Shown here: piece after piece, positions 21,162-25,573 of the stretch | How positions within the stretch are numbered: position 1 is the stretch's first letter | Layout: every line of letters starts with the position of its first letter | Assembly (NCBI GenBank): GCA_011605715.1 | Contig: JAAOZO010000030.1 | Coordinates: 1 to 25,573 of the forward strand | DNA: 25,573 nt | Direction: 5' to 3' | Source of the DNA: Nitrososphaerota archaeon | GTDB lineage: Archaea > Thermoproteota > EX4484-205 > JAAOZO01 | Notes under the pieces: model-generated | What the model was told of the DNA's origin: nothing | The model's input: only the letters and a program-made list of their open reading frames with translations | Database searches by the model: none | Made by a program: the position numbers and the translations under genes

Positions 21162-23036
21162 CTAATAAGGAAGCACCCAGCCTCCTTTTATGACCATAGC
21201 TATTGCGACTCCTATAACCATCGCTAAGCTTGAACCAAGAACTAGACCAGCAGCTATTGTAGACTTGTTCTCATTGAACCATGCTTTACCATACAACCTT
21301 TGAAGAACTATACCAAATAGAGCTCCTATAAGAGATGTTATAATAGTTGGGAAAGGAGTTGACGTGCCAATTACAAACCCTATCAACGAAAATGGAACTT
21401 TAAGAAAGTCTAGACCTAAAGAAACTACTGCACCAACGATTGCAGACCCTGCAACAACTTGAAAGGCATTTTTAGTAACAACGGAACCGGTGATCCATAA
21501 ACCAGACATTATGACGTTTACAGGCCAGTATATGCTAACTGCAGGATACAATGGTGATGGTATTGGAGAAATACTCCAGAAAAGAGAGACATAGACAAAA
21601 GAAAATATAACAGCCAAGAAAGAAGCAGTAAGCGAACCCTTGATAAAGTCAGTATAATTAGTATCCATCAATTCACTAAGTTTAAACCAACCGCACCACC
21701 ATGCAGCACCTCCAGAACTGCCCATTGGTGCGAACCAAATGTCAACGCCTTTATAGCCACTAGCAAGGATCGTAGCTTGCTGAACGTATGGAACAGAAAC
21801 TTGGAATCCAGAAATTGCTACTGACCTAGAAGCAATCATACTAGAGAGAAAAGACCATCCAAGAACAAAAACGATGGCTATCCAAATTGGAAACTTTGTA
21901 AGCATTGCAATCATAAGAATAATTATGAAACTTGCTCCCAAGTAGAGCAAGAGTATCGACCAAAGTGAAAGTTCACCTCGTTCTTTCGAATAAGAGGTTT
22001 TTAAACTCTTGAAAGCACTAAGTAAATAATTTGGATGCATGATTACAGGAACAAGAGCACCTGCAATGGCAAGGCCTATGTTAGGATAGGCCCAAATAGA
22101 GATCATTGAACGTTGGAACAGAGTTGTAGCATCCATACCTGGAGTCCAAGCGAAAATACCCTCTTTTGTAGCAATGTAGTTTCCTATGAAGTAGAATGCG
22201 AAGGACCCAAGAAACATGGAAACAACGACGTTGAGAGGAGTAATAAACCCTGAAGTAAATACTAGTAAGTCGGTTCCAATACCAAATGAAGCACCAGGCA
22301 AGATAGGTTCTAAAGTTTTAGTTAGATCAATCCACGGAATTGGAATGGGAACAAACTTGAACAGTGTAGCAAATGGAATTGCATACAAAATTAAGTTATA
22401 AACGAATGCCATTAGAGCAGATATTGTAAGCAACATTTTCTTTTTTGATTCCTTCTCTGGCAAAGTTAGAAGCATTTGAGCTTCTACATCTTGCATTGGA
22501 AACGGAAGTTTTTCTTCTTCTGCATACAGCTTAAAGAACAAGAAGCCTAAAGCAAGATCTATGACTTTTCCTGAAAGAATCCATCCAGCTAGAGTTACTA
22601 TAATAGGTAAAAACCAATCAGGATGTAAGAATGTTCTTAACAATAAGACTGGCGAGTTAGGAGGTGGAGCAAACCAGTTTGGAATTTCTAAAGGAAGTGG
22701 TAGTTTAGTAGAGGGAGAAAGAAACTGCCAGGTTATTGGAGATATTGATCTAAAGTACAAATTTTGAAGTAAAGATAAAAATATGATATCGCTAGCAGCT
22801 ATACCACTACAACTCCATATTATAAATATTTCTTGCTTGCTTAGTGAAGAGCCTAGAAGTGTAACTAGCTCTAATGAAAGTAAGACTACTATGAACCCAA
22901 CGTTCCCACCTATACCAACTCCTGAAGTTAACAAAGTAAAAATAACGGCAGGCATCAGAACTACACTTGAGTATAGGATAAACAGGAAAGACTTCAGTGT
23001 GAAACCTCTTTTGTAGTTTACTTCTTTTTTGCTCAT
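21162..23036 (-). CDS. OPT-like polytopic membrane protein (DUF6785/DUF6784 type)
   Basis: 624 residues with about 14 hydrophobic segments. It begins after a short positive N-terminus (KKEVNYKRGF) with GFTLKSFLFILYSSVVLMPA. A cytosolic loop PFPMQDVEAQMLLTLPEKES follows the first third, then come GIFAWTPGMDATTLFQRSMI, SMIASRSVAISGFQVSVPYV and FAPMGSSGGAAWWCGWFKLS. This is the arrangement of the archaeal DUF6785/DUF6784 membrane proteins, which resemble OPT oligopeptide transporters. The substrate is unknown. The P-F-P-x-Q-x-x-E loop and G-G-A-A-W-W are the most family-like parts. Its ATG overlaps the stop of the upstream FtsX-type permease gene by 4 nt (ATGA) and is preceded by GGTGGTGAG, so it is translationally coupled to that gene. 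Confidence 0.72.
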   Translation of the reverse strand: MSKKEVNYKRGFTLKSFLFILYSSVVLMPAVIFTLLTSGVGIGGNVGFIVVLLSLELVTLLGSSLSKQEIFIIWSCSGIAASDIIFLSLLQNLYFRSISPITWQFLSPSTKLPLPLEIPNWFAPPPNSPVLLLRTFLHPDWFLPIIVTLAGWILSGKVIDLALGFLFFKLYAEEEKLPFPMQDVEAQMLLTLPEKESKKKMLLTISALMAFVYNLILYAIPFATLFKFVPIPIPWIDLTKTLEPILPGASFGIGTDLLVFTSGFITPLNVVVSMFLGSFAFYFIGNYIATKEGIFAWTPGMDATTLFQRSMISIWAYPNIGLAIAGALVPVIMHPNYLLSAFKSLKTSYSKERGELSLWSILLLYLGASFIIILMIAMLTKFPIWIAIVFVLGWSFLSSMIASRSVAISGFQVSVPYVQQATILASGYKGVDIWFAPMGSSGGAAWWCGWFKLSELMDTNYTDFIKGSLTASFLAVIFSFVYVSLFWSISPIPSPLYPAVSIYWPVNVIMSGLWITGSVVTKNAFQVVAGSAIVGAVVSLGLDFLKVPFSLIGFVIGTSTPFPTIITSLIGALFGIVLQRLYGKAWFNENKSTIAAGLVLGSSLAMVIGVAIAMVIKGGWVLPY

Positions 23037-25573
23037 TGCTCACCACCAACGTACTTTCTTTTCATCTCAGAAGAAAGCCCACGCCACTGAAGGAACTGTT
23101 TCCTTATCGCATCTACAACAATATAGTTAGATTTTTCCCACAGACTTTGTTGGCCAGTTAATCTTACTATTGTAAGAGTTGTAAACCAGCGGTTCTCTTT
23201 AGAATTAAAAGATATGGTTACGTATAACCTTTGATTGATACCTGCTGGAAATGGAGCGATGTGCATTGTTGTTGCTATTTGCTTAACTTTTTCTTCCTTT
23301 GTTGTAGTTTCTTCATATGAGATACCTTTTACAACAAAAGGCATACCTGAACCTTCGATTGTGAACGTCTTGAAATACTCTGAGAGGAACATGAGAACTC
23401 CATGAACCTCCAACTCATCTAGGAACACAAATGGAAGGGGAATTACCCATTGATTTCCAGATGGCCTTGTTGGTATACTCCATTTTCTTTCTAAAGAGGG
23501 TGTTACCATTCTTGACGCCTTAAAGAGAGGATAAATGCTTGGAATAAGTACTGCTAGCATAATTACCCCAATTGTTATCACAGCAAAGTATGAAGAGTAG
23601 TTTGGATAAAACCCTTCTGGAAGGAAGCCACTATAACGTATAAGGAATTGTAATAAAATTATTCCTATAGTATATCCAATAACTGCACTTACTAGTGCAT
23701 AGGTAACAATTTCACCAAGAAACAGGCCAATTATGTGCATAGGAGATAACCCAACTGCACCAAGTACGCTAATTTCTTTACTTCTTTCGAAGATTGACGA
23801 TAGAATCATGTCGATTATGACCAATGACAATATTGCAAGAGGTAAAATAAACGTACTATAGCCATATGACTCAACGCCTTTGGCAATCGAGTAAAGAGAA
23901 ATTTCGCTTTTGTTTCCAAGTTCTGAAGTCGCATAAATTTGAAGATTTACCTGCTTAGCAAGAGTTAGTGTCGCATTTTGGATTTGATTTGCATCCTTAA
24001 AAGTAATAGTTACTGCATAAAAGTTACCTCCTAACGCAACAGCTAAGTTGTACGGAACAAATATGATATCCTTCGTAGAAAAGAAACCAATGCCGGTTAT
24101 AACCCTTAAGTCTCGTGGAGTTGCTGGATTTTGGTCTAAGTCTAATATTTTATCAGCTTCATCGCTGTTAAGGATTCCTACTACAGTTAGTGGTAGCCCT
24201 TCTAAGGATACTTTATCGCCTACACTTATATTCAACTTTTTAGCTATTGTATCGGGCAACACTACAACTTGAACATCATTCTGGGTAAACCAAGAGCCAA
24301 ACGACAAGAACTTTGACCAACCTGTGATGTTTCCCTCTTCAGAGGCTACTCCATAAACTGCAAAAACTCTTGCCTTTAGAGTAGAATTAAGCTCGTTGAA
24401 CAAGTTAAATCCACTACTTATTAAAGAACCTGGAGGATATAAAACAGCTCTAGGTGCAACAGTAGCTTCAGAAGAATTGAACTTAGCCTTTAGAACTCCA
24501 AGAAACTCAGGGTTCAATGGAGAATACATTAGGTCCCTCATGTATATTCCTCGATAAAATGCTTGACCTATCTTAGGATATCCTTTTATAATAGTATATG
24601 GATACAAAGAAGTAAACGTAACAAAACTAGAAGTTATTATGATCAGAGAAGTGAGAGTAAGAGCAGTTCTAAGTTTTCTCTTTTTCATTTGAGACACACC
24701 CATACTAAACGATGTGAGAACAGCACCACTTCTACTTACTCCAGCATAGTGCTCTCCAATTAGTTTTACTCTAAGTTCCTTTAAGAAGCTTAGAGCATTA
24801 GAAACAAGTATGAGAGTAACAGGTAATATAAAAGCAAGAATCGTTAAGCCAAGCAACGAAACATACACCGAAGAAGCTAGTTCAAACCCAGGATGAAAAA
24901 CAAATAAGATGCCAAGGAGTAAGAGGAATATTGAGCCCATGGCTAAGATCCTCTTTGAAGTATTAGCGTACGAGAAAATTAGTCCTTCAGATACAAAAGC
25001 AAATGGAATGAGAAGAACGTAAAAGAAGGTGGTAGTGCTTATCGCGCCATTAATACTATCCATAGTAAGTTGGTACACTTGTCGCTCTAGCGTCCATGCC
25101 TCAACTGATTTAGAATAGAAAAGATTGTATTGGTGGTTGCTTAAAGCTTCCATGGCTTCTTGAAGAGCATTGGTAGCCTGAGCGTGATAATCTTCGCCGC
25201 CGGTGTGCAGATTCTTGGAATGCGCACTCAAAAGACGAAAAGTATTTAGCTCGTATAAGTTGTATGCATACTCTAAAGGAGAATCAACTATGCTCCTCTG
25301 ACAACCTTCAGCAGACTTAAAACCATAACCTTCAGGGTAATTTTCACTGGCGTTTGTAAGCACAAGAAGAGGTGCTTGTGATGATTGGCTCCTGACTATT
25401 ACTTCAACTGGTACAGAGGAGGAGGAAAAAATTAAGGCCGTTGAACCTTCTACAACATAACTGTAATGATCTGGAGGTGCATGTGTCCTTATGTCGTTGA
25501 TACTTATACTAGCTTGAACAGCTGTAGGAACGAACTGTATTTGAGTAGAGAAAAACCCAAGAGATGTTGAAAG
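23033..25573 (-). CDS. FtsX/MacB-type permease, N-terminus outside window
   Basis: The reading frame is open from the stop at 23033 to the last base of the window, so at least 846 residues exist and the true start lies beyond 25573. A GTG at 25363 is internal, since the frame continues upstream through protein-like SVPVEVIVRSQSSQAPLLVL. The visible order is extracellular region, membrane segments near the coiled LERQVYQLTMDSIN, an FtsX N-terminal core (MKKRKLRTALTLTSLIIITS), a large extracytoplasmic domain, the second core with the hallmark SSIFERSKEISVLGAVGLSP, then a C-terminal soluble domain of ~140 residues. The family couples ATP hydrolysis on a partner to extracytoplasmic work. No ATPase is present here. 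It is followed by the OPT-like gene with a 4-nt overlap. Confidence 0.78.
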   Translation of the reverse strand, partial: LSTSLGFFSTQIQFVPTAVQASISINDIRTHAPPDHYSYVVEGSTALIFSSSSVPVEVIVRSQSSQAPLLVLTNASENYPEGYGFKSAEGCQRSIVDSPLEYAYNLYELNTFRLLSAHSKNLHTGGEDYHAQATNALQEAMEALSNHQYNLFYSKSVEAWTLERQVYQLTMDSINGAISTTTFFYVLLIPFAFVSEGLIFSYANTSKRILAMGSIFLLLLGILFVFHPGFELASSVYVSLLGLTILAFILPVTLILVSNALSFLKELRVKLIGEHYAGVSRSGAVLTSFSMGVSQMKKRKLRTALTLTSLIIITSSFVTFTSLYPYTIIKGYPKIGQAFYRGIYMRDLMYSPLNPEFLGVLKAKFNSSEATVAPRAVLYPPGSLISSGFNLFNELNSTLKARVFAVYGVASEEGNITGWSKFLSFGSWFTQNDVQVVVLPDTIAKKLNISVGDKVSLEGLPLTVVGILNSDEADKILDLDQNPATPRDLRVITGIGFFSTKDIIFVPYNLAVALGGNFYAVTITFKDANQIQNATLTLAKQVNLQIYATSELGNKSEISLYSIAKGVESYGYSTFILPLAILSLVIIDMILSSIFERSKEISVLGAVGLSPMHIIGLFLGEIVTYALVSAVIGYTIGIILLQFLIRYSGFLPEGFYPNYSSYFAVITIGVIMLAVLIPSIYPLFKASRMVTPSLERKWSIPTRPSGNQWVIPLPFVFLDELEVHGVLMFLSEYFKTFTIEGSGMPFVVKGISYEETTTKEEKVKQIATTMHIAPFPAGINQRLYVTISFNSKENRWFTTLTIVRLTGQQSLWEKSNYIVVDAIRKQFLQWRGLSSEMKRKYVGGEQ

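Noticed and set aside
22783..23049. Short proteins overlapping the start of the OPT-like gene
   Set aside because: They are other-frame translations of the long membrane-protein gene and have no independent start signal.
1..25573. CRISPR arrays or insertion-sequence ends
   Set aside because: No regularly spaced repeat series and no transposase or terminal inverted repeats were found on reading through.

Overview
The window looks like a chromosomal segment of an AT-rich archaeon, probably a thermophile of the Thermoproteota/TACK side. Three things point that way. Most first-in-operon genes have an AT-rich TATA-like element centred about 26-30 nt before the start codon, which fits leaderless mRNAs, while internal operon genes have GGTG/GAGGTG ribosome sites. 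Start codons include GTG and TTG. The gene content (VapBC and HEPN/MNT loci, Lrp/AsnC regulator, PHP hydrolase, rubrerythrin, GH130 and archaeal OPT-like/FtsX membrane proteins) also fits. The species cannot be named from sequence alone. No tRNA, rRNA, CRISPR array or insertion sequence was recognised.

Layout. (1) 1-2.2 kb: a PfkB-family sugar kinase, a small unknown protein, a gap with a decayed minus-strand reading frame, and a YdjM-type membrane metal-dependent hydrolase. (2) 2.3-3.7 kb: a decay zone with a transmembrane gene remnant, an intact VapB-like antitoxin beside a frameshifted PIN toxin, and a second PIN remnant on the other strand. (3) 3.9-8.04 kb: a UROD-superfamily protein, a flavoprotein with a four-Cys cluster, an extended-SDR epimerase and a Gfo/Idh/MocA oxidoreductase. 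(4) 8.3-10.1 kb: a second decay zone with a broken AbrB-type antitoxin, a broken PIN toxin and two further PIN fragments, interrupted by an intact ATC-hydrolase-like gene. (5) 10.1-13.7 kb: a small coiled-coil/membrane protein converging on a compact three-gene operon of two different BrxC/BrxD-like (DUF2791) P-loop ATPases and an unrecognised helical partner. This is the best candidate for an undescribed system. (6) 13.97-14.96 kb: a HEPN/MNT pair with atypical active-site features. (7) 15.3-17.3 kb: a PHP phosphoesterase, an Lrp/AsnC regulator and a divergent rubrerythrin sharing a promoter with a clean inverted-repeat operator. (8) 17.5-21.0 kb: a large unassigned (alpha/alpha)-barrel glycosidase-like protein convergent with a GH130 glycosidase/phosphorylase. 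(9) 21.2 kb to the end: a two-gene operon of an FtsX-type permease, which runs off the window, and an OPT-like (DUF6785-type) membrane protein with a 4-nt overlap.

The intact metabolic genes are mostly sugar and cofactor related: kinase, epimerase, Gfo/Idh/MocA, two glycosidase-type enzymes, PHP and UROD-like. They suggest carbohydrate scavenging, although they are separate transcription units. Between them lie repeated toxin-antitoxin insertions at various stages of decay plus the intact ATPase cassette, the pattern of a small defence/accessory hotspot.
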